From Novosphingobium sp. 9 (lineage in GTDB: Bacteria; Pseudomonadota; Alphaproteobacteria; Sphingomonadales; Sphingomonadaceae): a DNA stretch of 64,000 nucleotides. The stretch lies in contig NZ_CP022707.1 in assembly GCF_025340265.1 (NCBI RefSeq), positions 372,001 to 436,000 of the forward strand. Reading direction: 5' to 3'. Below, piece after piece: positions 10,138 to 21,161 of the stretch; position 1 is the first letter of the stretch; every line of letters starts with the position of its first letter. Below the pieces are notes generated by a model that was given only the letters and a program-made list of their open reading frames with translations, was not told where the DNA came from and ran no database searches. A program made the translations under genes and the position numbers.

Positions 10138-11031
10138 ATGCATTCCTATCCTCAGCCCGCTCTGGCGCTTGTCGCCGACATGGAAGCCGCCGCCGCTACC
10201 GATCCCGCCCGCGCCATGGCGCTGCAGGGCGCGCCCGGCTGCAACGGCCATCGCGCTGCGCTCGAATACGATCCGCAGTGCCTGCCGCTGCCATGCTTCA
10301 GCTTCGAGGATGCGCTGGATGCGGTGAAGGAAGGCCGCGCCGCGCGCGCGCTGATCCCGATCGAGAATTCGCAGCACGGGCGCGTGGCCGATATCCACTT
10401 CCTGCTGCCCGAAAGCGGGCTCTACATCACTGGCGAATACTTCCTCCCGATCTCCTATGCGCTGATGGCGCTGTCGGACGGGCCGTTCTCGGCCGCCTAT
10501 AGCCACCCGCAGGCGCTGGGCCAGACGCGGCACTATCTGCGCAATCGCGGGATCGTGCCGATGGCCTATGCCGATACCGCAGGCGCCGCTGCCTACGTCA
10601 AGGAGATGGGCGATCCCAAGGCCTGCGCGATCTCGCCGCGCATCGCTGCCGAACTCTATGGCCTCAAGATCCTCGACGAGGGGATCGAGGACGCGGCGGA
10701 CAACACCACGCGCTTCGTCGCCCTGGCGAACAAGCCGCTCGATGCCGCCGAACTGGTGGGTGTTCCGGCGATGACCACGCTGGTCTTCGAGGTGCGCAAC
10801 GTACCCGCCGCGCTTTACAAGGCGCTGGGCGGCATGGCGACCAACGGCATCAACATGACCAAGCTGGAAAGCTACCAGAAGGGCGCCAGCTTCTCGGCGA
10901 CGCGGTTCTATGCCGATATCGTCGGCGCGCCGGGCGAGGCTGCCGTCGATCTGGCGCTGGAGGAACTGGCGTTCCACTGCAAGGATTTGCGCATTCTGGG
11001 CACGTACCCGCAGGCACGCGTCCGGGGCTGA
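10138..11031 (+). CDS. pheA: Prephenate dehydratase
   Basis: A 297-aa monofunctional prephenate dehydratase, converting prephenate to phenylpyruvate in phenylalanine synthesis. The catalytic domain shows LIPIENSQHGRV, SHPQALGQTRHYL and the essential TRF motif in DNTTRFVAL. The C-terminal ACT domain has GGMATNGINMTKLES; the phenylalanine-binding ESRP motif is replaced by ESYQKG, so feedback sensitivity may differ. ATG 10138 is the first plausible start in the divergent gap. Confidence 0.94.
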   Translation: MHSYPQPALALVADMEAAAATDPARAMALQGAPGCNGHRAALEYDPQCLPLPCFSFEDALDAVKEGRAARALIPIENSQHGRVADIHFLLPESGLYITGEYFLPISYALMALSDGPFSAAYSHPQALGQTRHYLRNRGIVPMAYADTAGAAAYVKEMGDPKACAISPRIAAELYGLKILDEGIEDAADNTTRFVALANKPLDAAELVGVPAMTTLVFEVRNVPAALYKALGGMATNGINMTKLESYQKGASFSATRFYADIVGAPGEAAVDLALEELAFHCKDLRILGTYPQARVRG

Positions 11032-11135
11032 TCGCTGGCCCTTTTCCTGGCGATGATCCGCCGGCGGGGAGGGTGACGGAATTGTCATGATCGCAGCGGC
11101 TTGCGCCCTGTCGCGGGCCGTGCGATCACCCTTGT

Positions 11136-11831
11136 GTGACGACAAGCGGGGGCCAGATTTCGGGACAACAGGCGGCAGGCGATGCCGCCCGCGCATGGCA
11201 ATCCGTGCGCGACAACACCGACCTGCAATTCACTCCGCTCCCCCCGATCGCGAAGACGCAGCACAACACGCCCGCATGGCTGGAATGGCTGATGCGGCAG
11301 CTGGAGAGCCTGTTCGCGCCGATCGGTCGGCTGATCGAGGCGATATTCGCCCCCCTTGCCCGACTTCTCGGCATGTCCTGGCCTGCGTTCAAGTGGCTGC
11401 TGATCGGGCTTGCCGCGCTGCTTGCCGCCTTCATCCTGTGGCAGATCGCCAGGGGCATCTTCGAGCGCCGCCGCAAGGGGGGCGCGCCTGAGGCCGATGT
11501 CTGGACACCCGATCAGGCCGAAGCCGAGGCGCTGCTCTCCGATGCCGAGAAACTCGCCGCCGAAGGGCGCTTTGCCGAGGCCGTGCATCTTCTCCTGCGC
11601 CGCAGCGTCCAGCAGATCGCGCGCAGTCGCCCGCAATGGATCGCCCCTGCCAATACCGCGCGCGAGATCGCCGCATTGCCGATGCTGCCCGAGGGCGGTC
11701 GCCGCGCTTTCGGCGAAATCGCGCGCCGCGTCGAGCGCAGCCGCTATGCCCTGCGCAATCTGAACGATGATGACTGGCAGGCGGCCCGTGCCGCCTATGC
11801 CGATTTTGCGCGTGTAGGCCTGCCGTCATGA
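11136..11831 (+). CDS. DUF4129-domain membrane protein
   Basis: The 231-aa product has one strong transmembrane segment (FKWLLIGLAALLAAFILW, about residues 87-104). A cytoplasmic C-terminal domain of the DUF4129 type follows, with LLSDAEKLAAEGRFAEAVHLLLRRS and SRYALRNLNDDDWQAARAAY. It is first in a six-gene operon (DUF4129, DUF4350, MoxR, DUF58, SpoIIM-like, RDD) that is conserved in alphaproteobacteria and thought to form an envelope-associated AAA+ chaperone system. GTG 11136 is used because an in-frame stop lies just upstream. Confidence 0.8.
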   Translation: MTTSGGQISGQQAAGDAARAWQSVRDNTDLQFTPLPPIAKTQHNTPAWLEWLMRQLESLFAPIGRLIEAIFAPLARLLGMSWPAFKWLLIGLAALLAAFILWQIARGIFERRRKGGAPEADVWTPDQAEAEALLSDAEKLAAEGRFAEAVHLLLRRSVQQIARSRPQWIAPANTAREIAALPMLPEGGRRAFGEIARRVERSRYALRNLNDDDWQAARAAYADFARVGLPS

Positions 11832-11841
11832 TGGAGGCATC

Positions 11842-13175
11842 ATGAGAAGCGCTGCGCTGCACGCCGCGCCGGTTCCGGTAGGCGCCGATCCCTTCTCGCG
11901 CCGCGCGGTATTTCTGCTGCTGGGGCTCGGCACCGCGCTGTTCGTGCTGCTGCTCTGGCTGGTCGGGACGGGGCTTGGCTCGGGCTCGACCAACGATGGG
12001 CAGGCGCACGTCGGAGGACGCGGGCTCAACGGCTATGCGGCGATGGCGCAATATCTGGAAGCGCGCGGCTACACCGTGGTGCGCAGCCAGAACAAGGGCG
12101 ACCTCGCCAAGCCCGGCCTGCTGGTGCTGACCCCGCCCGCCGATGCCAAGGGCAAGGACATCGACAAGATCGTCGCACAGCGCCGTCATATTGGCCCCAC
12201 GCTGATCATCGCGCCCAAATGGCAGGCGATGGAGGCGCGCAAGATGCAGGGCGGCTGGCGCATCAAGCGCGGCTGGGTTCGCCTTGGCGGTGTCGGCCTG
12301 CCGCAGTGGGATGGCTTCCTCGACCAGATCGGCGTCGAACTGAACCCGGCAAGGCCTGGCGCTCGCTGGAGCGCGAAGAACCTTTCCGCGCCGCTTGCCG
12401 CCCCTCGCGTGGTGGAATCGGGCGCCGGTACGGGCCTCGTCCGGCTGGTCGCCGGAGCCGGTGATCGGTACACGCTGGCGGGCTTCATGGACGATGGCGG
12501 TTCGTGGCCCGGCCTCGAAGCGATGGCCCTCGACCGCGTGCTGCATTCGGGCGAGGCGAAGGGCCTGCAACCCGTCGTGCTCGTGTTCGAGCCGGACCTG
12601 CTCGATAATTACGGTTTCGCGCATGTCCAGAACGCCCAACTGGCCGAAGCTCTGGTGCGGGCCAGCGGGGTAGCGCCGGGCGGCACGATCACGTTCGACA
12701 TGACGCTCAACGGCTATGGGCGCACGCAGAACCTGCTGACGCTGGCGTTCGAGCCGCCGTTCCTCGCCGCCACGCTCTGCCTGCTGATGGCGGCCGGGCT
12801 GATCGGATGGCGCGCGCTGTTGCGCTTCGGCCCGCCGCTGACCGCCGCGCGCCCGCTCGCATTCGGCAAGCGGGCGCTGGTGGTGAATACGGCAGGGATG
12901 ATCCGCCGCTCGCGCCGCCTGCACCTGCTGGGCAGGCCTTATGCCGAGCGGATGCGCCGCCGCCTTGCCAACGACCTTGGCCTGCGCCTCGCCGATCCGG
13001 CCACGACCGATGCGATGATCGATGCCGCGCTGGTCGCGAAAGGCGCTGCGGACGGCGGGCAGGCCTCCGATACGCCCTTTTCCGATGCCGTAGCCCGCCT
13101 TGAAGGCGCGCGCGGCGATCATGCCATCCTCAGCGCCGCGCGCGCGATCCACGCGCTCGAAAGGACGATCCTGCG

Positions 13176-13179
<4 letters not shown>
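11842..13179 (+). CDS. DUF4350-domain membrane protein
   Basis: The 445-aa product has an N-terminal transmembrane helix (about residues 24-44), an extracytoplasmic DUF4350 domain with GLNGYAAMAQYLEARGYTVVRS, and a second helix pair near PPFLAATLCLLMAAGLIGWRA. A cytoplasmic tail with conserved basic segments follows (MIRRSRRLHLLGRPYAERMRRR is too basic to be exported). ATG 11842 follows a GGAGG site by four bases. The gene ends 3 bp into the ATG expected for the MoxR gene, as usual in this operon. Confidence 0.85.
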
Positions 13180-14167
<988 letters not shown>

Positions 14168-14187
14168 GGCAGGGAAACCAAGCTTCC

Positions 14188-15548
14188 GTGCCTGCCACGC
14201 CTCCCCCTTCTGCGGCGATGCCACCGCCTTCTGCGGCAATGGTCGTGCCGACCACCCGCGCGGTCACGTTGCTGGCCGTCGCCGCGCCGCTGGCGGTGCT
14301 GGTCGGCGCGCTGGCGCCGGGGCATGGCTGGCTGCGCCGGTGCTGGGACTGTTCGTGCTGGGCGCGATCCTTGCCGACGCGCTGGTCGCAGGGCGCCTGA
14401 CCGATCTGCGGGTGACCGTGCCCGACGATGTCGAGGTCGGCCTGCCCGCCGTGATCGCTGTCGATGCAGAGTTGTCAGGTCCTCGCATCTCGCGCATGGA
14501 GGCGGCGCTCGGCTGCGACCCGCGTCTGGCCGAGGGCGGGCGGATGACCTTTCCCCTGCGACAGGAAGGCGGCGTTTGGCACGGCGAAGCCCGTTTCGCC
14601 GCGCTTCGTCGTGGCACTGGCAGCATCGATGGCCTGTGGCTGCGCTGGACCGGGCCGCTGGGGCTCGCATCGCGCCAGACGCGCGGTGCGATCGCCCGTG
14701 CGGTGCGCGTCTGGCCGAATGTCGCTGCGATCCGCTCGCCCGCGTTCCAGACTTATCTGCGCGATGCCCAGTATGGCGTGATCGCCCGCCGCATCCGGGG
14801 CGAAGGCGCGCAGTTCGAGGCACTGGCCGAGTACGAGCCCGGCATGGACCGGCGCCGGATCGATTGGAAGGCCTCGGCCCGTCACGTCCATCTCTATGCC
14901 AAGGAATACGAGACCGAGCGCAACAACCAGATCGTCTTCGCCTTCGATTGCGGGCAGGCGATGTGCGAGCCGGTCCATGGCATGCCCCGGCTCGACCGGG
15001 CGATTTCGGCGGCGCTGGCGACATCCTACGTCGCGCTGCGCGGCGGAGATCGGGTGGCGCTGTTCGGCTTTGCCTCGCGCCCAGAGGTGTCGAGCCCCTT
15101 CGTCACATCCTCTGCTGAATTCCACCGCCTGCAACGCGCCGCTGCCGGGCTGGAATATCGCAGCGAGGAGCCGAACTTCACGCTGGCGCTGGCCACGCTC
15201 GCCGGGCGGCTTCAGCGCCGGTCGCTGGTCGTGGTGTTCTCCGATTTCTCCGATCCCACCGGCGCCGAACTGATGATCGAAAGCGTCGGACGGCTGGTCA
15301 ACCACCATGTCGTGCTGTTCGTGTCTCTGGTGGACGAGGAACTGGAGACGATGGCGGCGGCCGAGCCGGAAGATCTCGATACGCTGGCGATGGCCGTCTC
15401 GGCGGACACGCTGCTGCGCCAGCGCATGGCCGTGACCCGGCGCCTGCGGCAGATCGGCGTCGACGTGATCGAGGCATCGTGGGATCGGGTCGACACGCGG
15501 CTGATCGACGCCTATCTTGCCATCAAGCGTTCGGGAGTGATCGGATGA
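14188..15548 (+). CDS. DUF58-domain protein, apparent 1-nt frameshift
   Basis: DUF58 proteins carry a von Willebrand A-like domain and are the usual partner of MoxR ATPases. The hallmark AEYEPGMDRRRIDWKASAR is present, followed by QIVFAFDCGQAM (metal-site region) and VVVFSDFSDPTGAE. The N-terminal hydrophobic segments lie in two frames: GTG 14188 to LAPGH in one, WLAAPVLGLFVLGAIL in the other. Adding one G to GGGG at 14319-14322 joins them into a 453-aa protein. An ORF starting at 14340 alone would lose the first membrane helix. Confidence 0.87.
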
Positions 15549-16575
15549 CAGATATCCTCGTCCGTGACGCTGCGGTCGAACGCGCTGCCTTGCGCTCCGA
15601 CCGTTTCCGGCTGGAACGCGAGGGAGACTGGGCGCGGCTGGAAAAGATCGTCGTGCGGGTCGAAAAAGGGCGCTGGAAGAAGCTGCCCGATGAAGACCTG
15701 CTGGCGCTTCCCGGTCTCTACCGCGCGGTTGCCTCCAGCCTTTCGATCGCGCGCGAGACCTCGCTTGATGCGGCCACGCTGGCGTACCTCGAATCGCTGG
15801 TGCAGCGCGCCTGGTATGTCGTCTACGGCCCGCGCACCTCGCTATGGGAGTGGCTGACCGGCTTTCTCGGCGGCGGCTGGAGCGCGGCTGTGCGCTCGAT
15901 CTGGAAGGATACCCTGATCGCGCTGGCGGTGATGGTGGCAGGTGTTGCGGTCGGCTGGCTGCTCGTCGCGCATGATCCGTCCTGGTTTTATGCGCTGATG
16001 CCCGGTGGTGACGGAGAGGTCCGTGTGCCCGGCGCCACGCGTGAGGCGCTGCACGGCTCGCTGTTCGGGCAGTCGAAGGAAAACGGCTTGAGCGTGTTCG
16101 CCGCACAGCTGTTCAGCAACAATGCGCAAGTGTCGATTCTTGCCTTTGCCTTCGGTTTTGCCTTTGGCGTGCCGACGCTGCTGCTGCTGGTGCAGAACAT
16201 GGCGCTGCTGGGCGCCCTGCTGTGGCTCTATCACGGCGCCGGTCTGACGGTCGATTTCATGGGCTGGATCGCGGTCCACGGGACCACCGAGATCTTCGCG
16301 ATCCTGCTGGCAGGCGCCGCCGGGCTGCACGTCGGGCGGGCCATGGCGTTCCCGGAGAGCGCCCCGTTTTGCAGGCCGCCGCCGAAGCGGGAAGACGTGC
16401 CGCCGTGGTGATGGCGGGCGTCGTGTTGATGCTGGTCTGCGCGGCCCTGCTCGAAGGTTTCGCTCGGCAGATGGTGGATGAGACGGCGGGGCGCTATGCG
16501 ATCGGCGGCTTCATGCTGGCGCTGTGGACGAGCTATTTCTACCTGTTCCGGCGCGGTTACGGGAGGCACTCCTGA
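15545..16575 (+). CDS. Stage II sporulation protein M-like (SpoIIM) membrane protein, apparent 1-nt frameshift
   Basis: This belongs to the SpoIIM superfamily of multi-pass membrane proteins found in MoxR/DUF58 operons of non-spore-formers. Visible are the N-terminal soluble part (ERAALRSDRFRLEREGDWARLE), helix VMVAGVAVGWLLVA, the loop FAAQLFSNNAQVSILAFAFG and the family motif VHGTTEIFAILLAGAAGLHV. The frame breaks after FPESAPF. Adding one T to TTTT at 16367-16370 restores LQAAAEAGRRAAVVMAGVVLML and the last helices, giving 343 aa ending at 16575. Its ATG overlaps the DUF58 stop. Confidence 0.85.
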
Positions 16576-17537
16576 TGGCGTTGCGCCCGCCCTTTCGCCT
16601 GAAACGCAAGCCGCGTCAGCCGGCACCTCCGAAGACGCGTGACCGTGTGCTGGTGACGCCGGAGGGCATTTCCCTGCCGGTGAAAGTGGCGACCCGTGGC
16701 GCACGGATGGGGGCTCTTGTCATCGACCTGCTGTTCATCGGCCTGATCATGGCGGGCGTCAGTTTTGCCTTGATGTCCTTGCTGGGCGGGGCAGGCGTCG
16801 CAGCGGACCGGATGAAGGACGGCTCGCTTCTGGGCAAAGCGATGATGCTGATCTTCATCGTCTGGATAGTCTTCATGTTCCTGTTGCGAAACGCCTATTT
16901 CCTGTTCTTCGAGCTGGGCGCTCGAGGGGCGACGCCAGGCAAGCGCATCGCCGGTATCCGCATCGCCGCGCGCGACGGTGGGCGGCTGAGCGCCGAGATG
17001 GTCATCGCGCGCAATCTCCTGCGCGATATCGAACTGTTCCTGCCGGTGCTGCTGGTCGCGTCTGCAGGCGTGGAAAGCGGCGCCGCGTGGCTGGCGGCAA
17101 CCGGCTGGTTCGCGATCTTCATGCTGTTCCCCTTCTTCAATCGCGATGCCCTGCGCGCAGGAGACGTGGTAGCCGGAACCTGGGTGCTCGAACGCCCACG
17201 ACACCGGCTGCAACCAGTGCTCGGGGCCGCCGTGACAGCGCCATCAGAAGCAGGGGAGACGCCCGCGCCGGAACGCCGCCGCTACGATTTCACAAGGGCC
17301 GAACTGGCGGTCTATGGCGAATTCGAATTGCAGACGCTGGAACGTGTTCTGCGCGAATCCGGGGACAAGGCGCTCGATTCGGTCTATCAGACCATCGCCC
17401 GCAAGATTCAGCGTCAGGACGGCTGGGGCGACGAACGCGCGTTTCTCGAGGATTATTACCTTCAGCTTCGCGCACGTCTGGAAACGGGGATGCGTATGGG
17501 GCAACGCAAGGCGGACAAGTATTCGGATATTTCATGA
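16575..17537 (+). CDS. RDD-family membrane protein
   Basis: The 320-aa product carries an RDD domain: RGARMGALVIDLLFIGLIMAGV, a second helix MMLIFIVWIVFMFLL, and GATPGKRIAGIRIAARDGGRL, in the family's typical order. A soluble C-terminal part of about 100 residues follows (YDFTRAELAVYGEFELQTLE). ATG 16575 shares its A with the SpoIIM stop (TGATG). It is last in the six-gene operon; its exact role there is unknown. Confidence 0.86.
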   Translation: MALRPPFRLKRKPRQPAPPKTRDRVLVTPEGISLPVKVATRGARMGALVIDLLFIGLIMAGVSFALMSLLGGAGVAADRMKDGSLLGKAMMLIFIVWIVFMFLLRNAYFLFFELGARGATPGKRIAGIRIAARDGGRLSAEMVIARNLLRDIELFLPVLLVASAGVESGAAWLAATGWFAIFMLFPFFNRDALRAGDVVAGTWVLERPRHRLQPVLGAAVTAPSEAGETPAPERRRYDFTRAELAVYGEFELQTLERVLRESGDKALDSVYQTIARKIQRQDGWGDERAFLEDYYLQLRARLETGMRMGQRKADKYSDIS

Positions 17538-18004
17538 CCTTACCTTCCCTGCGTATCGAGCGTGACGATCTGACCAGCGCGCAAATCCTCTCCCTCCTGC
17601 AATTCCACCTCGACCAGATGCACCGCTGGTCGCCACCGGAAAGCATCCACGCCATGCCCGCCGAAATGCTGCGGGCTGCGGATGTGGACTTCTTCTCAGC
17701 CTGGACCGCCGAGGATCTGGCAGGCTGCGGGGCGATCCGCATGATCGCGCCGCACCACGCCGAGCTGAAATCCATGCGCGTCGATCCGCGCTTCCTTCGG
17801 CAGGGGGTGGGAGAAGCAATCCTCCTGCATCTATTGCAAGAAGCCCGCGCGCGCGGCTGCAAGCGGGTAAGCCTGGAGACCGGCCGCCCTGCCCCGTTCC
17901 ATGCCGCCCATGCGCTCTACCGCAAGCATGGTTTTGCCGAATGCCCGCCGTTCGGGAACTATCTTCCCGATGACTTTTCTCTCTGTATGACCCGGATTCT
18001 GTGA
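17534..18004 (+). CDS. GNAT-family N-acetyltransferase
   Basis: A 156-aa GNAT protein. The acetyl-CoA loop is seen in ELKSMRVDPRFLRQGVGEAILLHLLQEAR, and the C-terminal half has AAHALYRKHGFAECPPFGNY, which resembles the YafP/ElaA-like putative acetyltransferases. Substrate is unknown. ATG 17534 overlaps the RDD stop (ATGA), so it is coupled to that operon. Confidence 0.86.
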   Translation: MTLPSLRIERDDLTSAQILSLLQFHLDQMHRWSPPESIHAMPAEMLRAADVDFFSAWTAEDLAGCGAIRMIAPHHAELKSMRVDPRFLRQGVGEAILLHLLQEARARGCKRVSLETGRPAPFHAAHALYRKHGFAECPPFGNYLPDDFSLCMTRIL

Positions 18005-18522
18005 TGGACTATCGCGACGCGACCCCTGAAGATACCACCGCGCTGGCAGACCTTGGCCGCCGCAGCTTCGTGGCCAAGTTCGGGCACCTCTACAGCCCTG
18101 AAAACCTGTCGAATTTTCTCGCCGAGATGTATGACGAGGCGAAGGTTGCAGGGGAAATCGTCGATCCGGCAATCAGGACCAGCCTGGCCATCGAGGATGG
18201 CGTGCTCATGGGCTACTGCAAGGTAAAACTGGCCTGCGGATGGCCCGAACATGCCCGTGTCGATCCGTCCCGTGTGGTGGAACTCAAGCAGCTCTATACC
18301 GATCCCGCGGCGGTCGGCAGGGGCATTGGCGGGCGGCTCATGGAATGGGCTCTCGACCTTGCCCGCTCACGCGAGGCTCGCGAGATGCAGATTTCCGTCT
18401 ACAGCGAAAATACCGGCGCGCACCGTTTCTACGAACGCTACGGCTGCGAAAAGATCGCCGACATCTTCTTCATGGTCGGCAGTCATCGCGACGATGAATT
18501 TCTCTACGCAGCCATGCTGTAA
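18001..18522 (+). CDS. GNAT-family N-acetyltransferase
   Basis: A 173-aa GNAT protein. The acetyl-CoA site is ELKQLYTDPAAVGRGIGGRLMEWALDLAR, and the C-terminal part has ISVYSENTGAHRFYERYGCEKI, resembling RimI/diamine-type enzymes. Substrate is unknown. GTG 18001 overlaps the previous stop; ATG 18004 is the alternative. It is the last host gene before the integrated element, whose left boundary candidate begins 2 bp after the stop. Confidence 0.86.
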   Translation: MMDYRDATPEDTTALADLGRRSFVAKFGHLYSPENLSNFLAEMYDEAKVAGEIVDPAIRTSLAIEDGVLMGYCKVKLACGWPEHARVDPSRVVELKQLYTDPAAVGRGIGGRLMEWALDLARSREAREMQISVYSENTGAHRFYERYGCEKIADIFFMVGSHRDDEFLYAAML

Positions 18523-18523
18523 A

Positions 18524-18537
18524 GGTAGCGGGAACCG
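18524..18537 (+). repeat. Candidate left attachment site (attL)
   Basis: GGTAGCGGGAACCG matches 13 of 14 bases in the 3' part of tRNA-Gly at 26328-26341 (GGTAGCGGGAATCG), in the same orientation. This is what integration by the tRNA-adjacent integrase would leave. The match is short, so chance cannot be excluded. Confidence 0.5.
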
Positions 18538-19143
18538 CAAATCTGCCTAAAAAGATCAGATTTACGCCATTCAAGGTCGGCGAATTTAACGGGATACCCC
18601 CAATCATACCCCCAAATGTGCTGGCTAGGCGCATTTCCGGGCGGCTGGAGGGCCGCCAGGCTCACCAATCCCAAGGCCCCCTGCGGAGCAGAACCGGCAA
18701 TCCGATCCGGGTGCGTTTACCGGCCGGAGAATTGCCGATTAGACCCCCACACCGTACGCGACAAATCGCTCGGAGATTCGGAAAAGATTGGCGATTTAAT
18801 AGATAGATACGCCTCGATTGTGGCTTTGGCAGCTTCACCGTCAGAATTGACTGACACAATTTTAGCCAATCAATTCTAAGTCGCTACGCTGGCAAAGGCC
18901 CGGAAACGCTGCACAGTCAGGCAGTGTCTACCTACTTGCCCTTGACCCGGAAACGACTTGCTCCGCTTCAACCGGTGAAATCAAAAACGCGGGTCCTACC
19001 CACGTAGTTTCGAAGCCCTACGCGCTTGCGAACCGCATATCTCATGCGCCCCCCATGATTTTGAACTGGTTGGAGTTAGAAGTTTGAGTTTGGACAGGGT
19101 CAAAATTGTCACCGCCGCCAGGCTTTGCTCGCTCGCATGGGGT
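18538..19143. other. Gene-poor left end of the island
   Basis: No ORF here looks like a real gene. A 22-bp C-rich repeat lies at 18593-18614. The stretch 18770-18880 is AT-rich compared with its surroundings. An ORF at 18616-18879 (+) ends in a protein-like segment (LIDRYASIVALAASPSELTD) but begins in low-quality sequence and has no ribosome site; it may be the tail of a decayed gene. Confidence 0.5.
18593..18614 (+). repeat. C-rich repeat shared with the integrase promoter region
   Basis: The sequence GATACCCCC-AATCATACCCCCA recurs at 26185-26207 upstream of the integrase, with one extra C in the first run. Two TACCCCC blocks in each copy suggest arm-type binding sites for the integrase or its excisionase at both ends of the element. 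That role is inference from position and sequence. Confidence 0.6.
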
Positions 19144-21161
19144 TTACTCAGGAGTAAAATAGCTCTTGCCCGAAATCCCGGCACGATCAAAAAATGCCTG
19201 ATTTCGCGCCCGCGCATCGCCCAGCAGCGCATCCCATCCAATCAGCTCTATCGAACCTTGGAAACCGTTTCGCGGTTGGTAGAGCCGCCCCGGCCATCCG
19301 CCGTGCGCTGCCAAGTGTAGGTCCAATCGTCGAGCTTCCCGACGATATCAGCGACCACAAAGCAATGGAAAACGGTATGGCTGTCCAACTTGATTGGCCG
19401 CCCCTTCACATCATTCAATCCCCCTGCCTGCAATTGCCGGACATAGCGTTCGACCTGCGTTTGAGGATTTTCATTGTCTGCGTAGTTTGTGCGGCCAGGG
19501 CGCTTGAACTCCACCAAAAGGACTTTGGATGGCTCCTCTGTCTGGCGCAGACCATGAACGTAATCGAATATCAGAACGTCGGGTCGGTCGTCGCTTTCGA
19601 CTGCTTGCGACAACGCCGAAAATTCCACATCGGAGCTGAAATACTGTGCGAACGTAAGCCGCTCGTCTATGATCCATAGATCGTGGGACGCCGCCGATTC
19701 CACCTTCTTGGAGCCATCGGCAATCGTGCTTACCCGCAATGGGCAGATGAACGAATGGAGGATATCTTCCCGCTGATAGGAGCTATCCCGCGTGTCGTCG
19801 CGGACCTTTTCAAGCAGAATTTCGATGAAATCGAGAACGACTTTTCGGCGCACAATGTATTCGGCAAGGCTGCGTTGTTCAGCATCTTCAATCGCTTTCC
19901 CGGCTTCAACAATGGTGGCGGCGAATGTCGCCGCGTCCGCCTCTCCACCCCTTAACCGGCTTAGGACCGACCTAATCTTTTCCGCTTGCCGTTGGTCCCG
20001 CCGGAACCGCTCCCGCGCCAAGTGGCCGTATATCGCATCCTCTTTCAATTCGCCGGACGGAATCTTGGACTGAAGTTCATCGGTGTTGCCGAACGCCACT
20101 GAAGGATAGCTTTCGGTGATTTGTTCGATTTTCTCGCGCTGTTCGCCGCCCAACTTTTCCAGCGGTGCCTTCAGGAACTCTTCGATATGCGCGGTGCAGA
20201 CATCGTTGATGATGCGGTCCAGGACCACATCCTCAAACATGAAGGCGGTGCGTTCCTGATTCACGTTCTTGTCCAAGAACTCGCCTGTCAGAATGGCGTG
20301 GAACACCCTGTCCCCATCATCGCCGAAGTATTTCAGGCCAAGTTTGCCGTCGATGCTTTGAGATTGAACTGTTCGGTCATGGGCGATGAAGTGGACAAAA
20401 TGGTGCCCCTTCAGATCGGCGCTGGCTACCTTGTCGCATTCCATCAATGTCAGGTGCAGCAGGCCGTAATCTTCAGTTTCAAGCCGAATATCGGCCTGCT
20501 TCCGATGAACGATGTTATCGATTTCGGCTGGATAATTCCGGGTCTCATCCCCGACATAGACCGAGATTTGCGGGCACTTTTTGCCGATGAAGGTTGGCAG
20601 GAAGTGCGACGTTAAGTGCTGGAAAACGAAGCTGTCTCTGCCGGGAAAATTGGAAAGGTATCCGTTGTCCCGCAAACCATCGAACCGAACGAAGAATGAG
20701 GGCGCTTCACTGTCTGCGACGGCTTCGACCTTTTCGTTCTGAATCTGATCGTCCTGCTTCAACACGAAATCGAAGGAGCGCCGCTCCATGCCGCTGTCCG
20801 ACTTGTATGTGCTGACAACGCTAACCTTCTGAAAGCAATCCAGCCAAAGGAGCCTCCCAACCCCTTTGCCGCCAATCGAAATCTTGTTCCCCGTATCCGT
20901 TTCGGTGAAGGCCTCCCAATTGGTTTCATCCAATCCAAGGCCGTTGTCTTCAACCGTGGCCCAAACATTGTCCTTGTTCCGATTTGTGCTGACGGTGATG
21001 TAAATTTTGCCGTTTGTGCTGACGGTTTCTTGAAACCGGCCTTGCACGGAATGAATCGCGTTGCTGATCGCCTCAAACAGCGGTTGCATGGCCGCCGCCA
21101 GGTTCTTGGGCTTGGGCAGGCGGTCAATGCGTTTTACGAGATTTGGCCGAAGTGAAGTCAT
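19144..21161 (-). CDS. GHKL ATPase with C-terminal PD-(D/E)XK-like domain, apparent 1-nt frameshift
   Basis: The N-terminus is an HSP90/MutL/histidine-kinase-type ATP site: N box LFEAISNAIHS (E30, N34), VEDNGLGLDE (71-79) and GGKGVGRLLW (97-106). A long middle region has the coiled-coil-like RERFRRDQRQAEKIRSVLSRL. The C-terminal domain has RPDVLIFDYVHG (about 526-537) and VLLVEFKRPGR (about 547-557), a D...E-x-K pattern of PD-(D/E)XK nucleases. The frame ends early at 19248; adding one C to CCCC at 19288-19291 extends it through IELIGWDALLGDARARNQAF to 19144, 672 aa. ATG 21161 overlaps the upstream remnant's stop. An anti-phage role is inferred from architecture and island context only. Confidence 0.75.

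Noticed and set aside
18616..18879. 87-codon plus-strand ORF at the left end of the island
   Set aside because: No ribosome site, mixed composition and no recognisable domain; at most a decayed gene tail.
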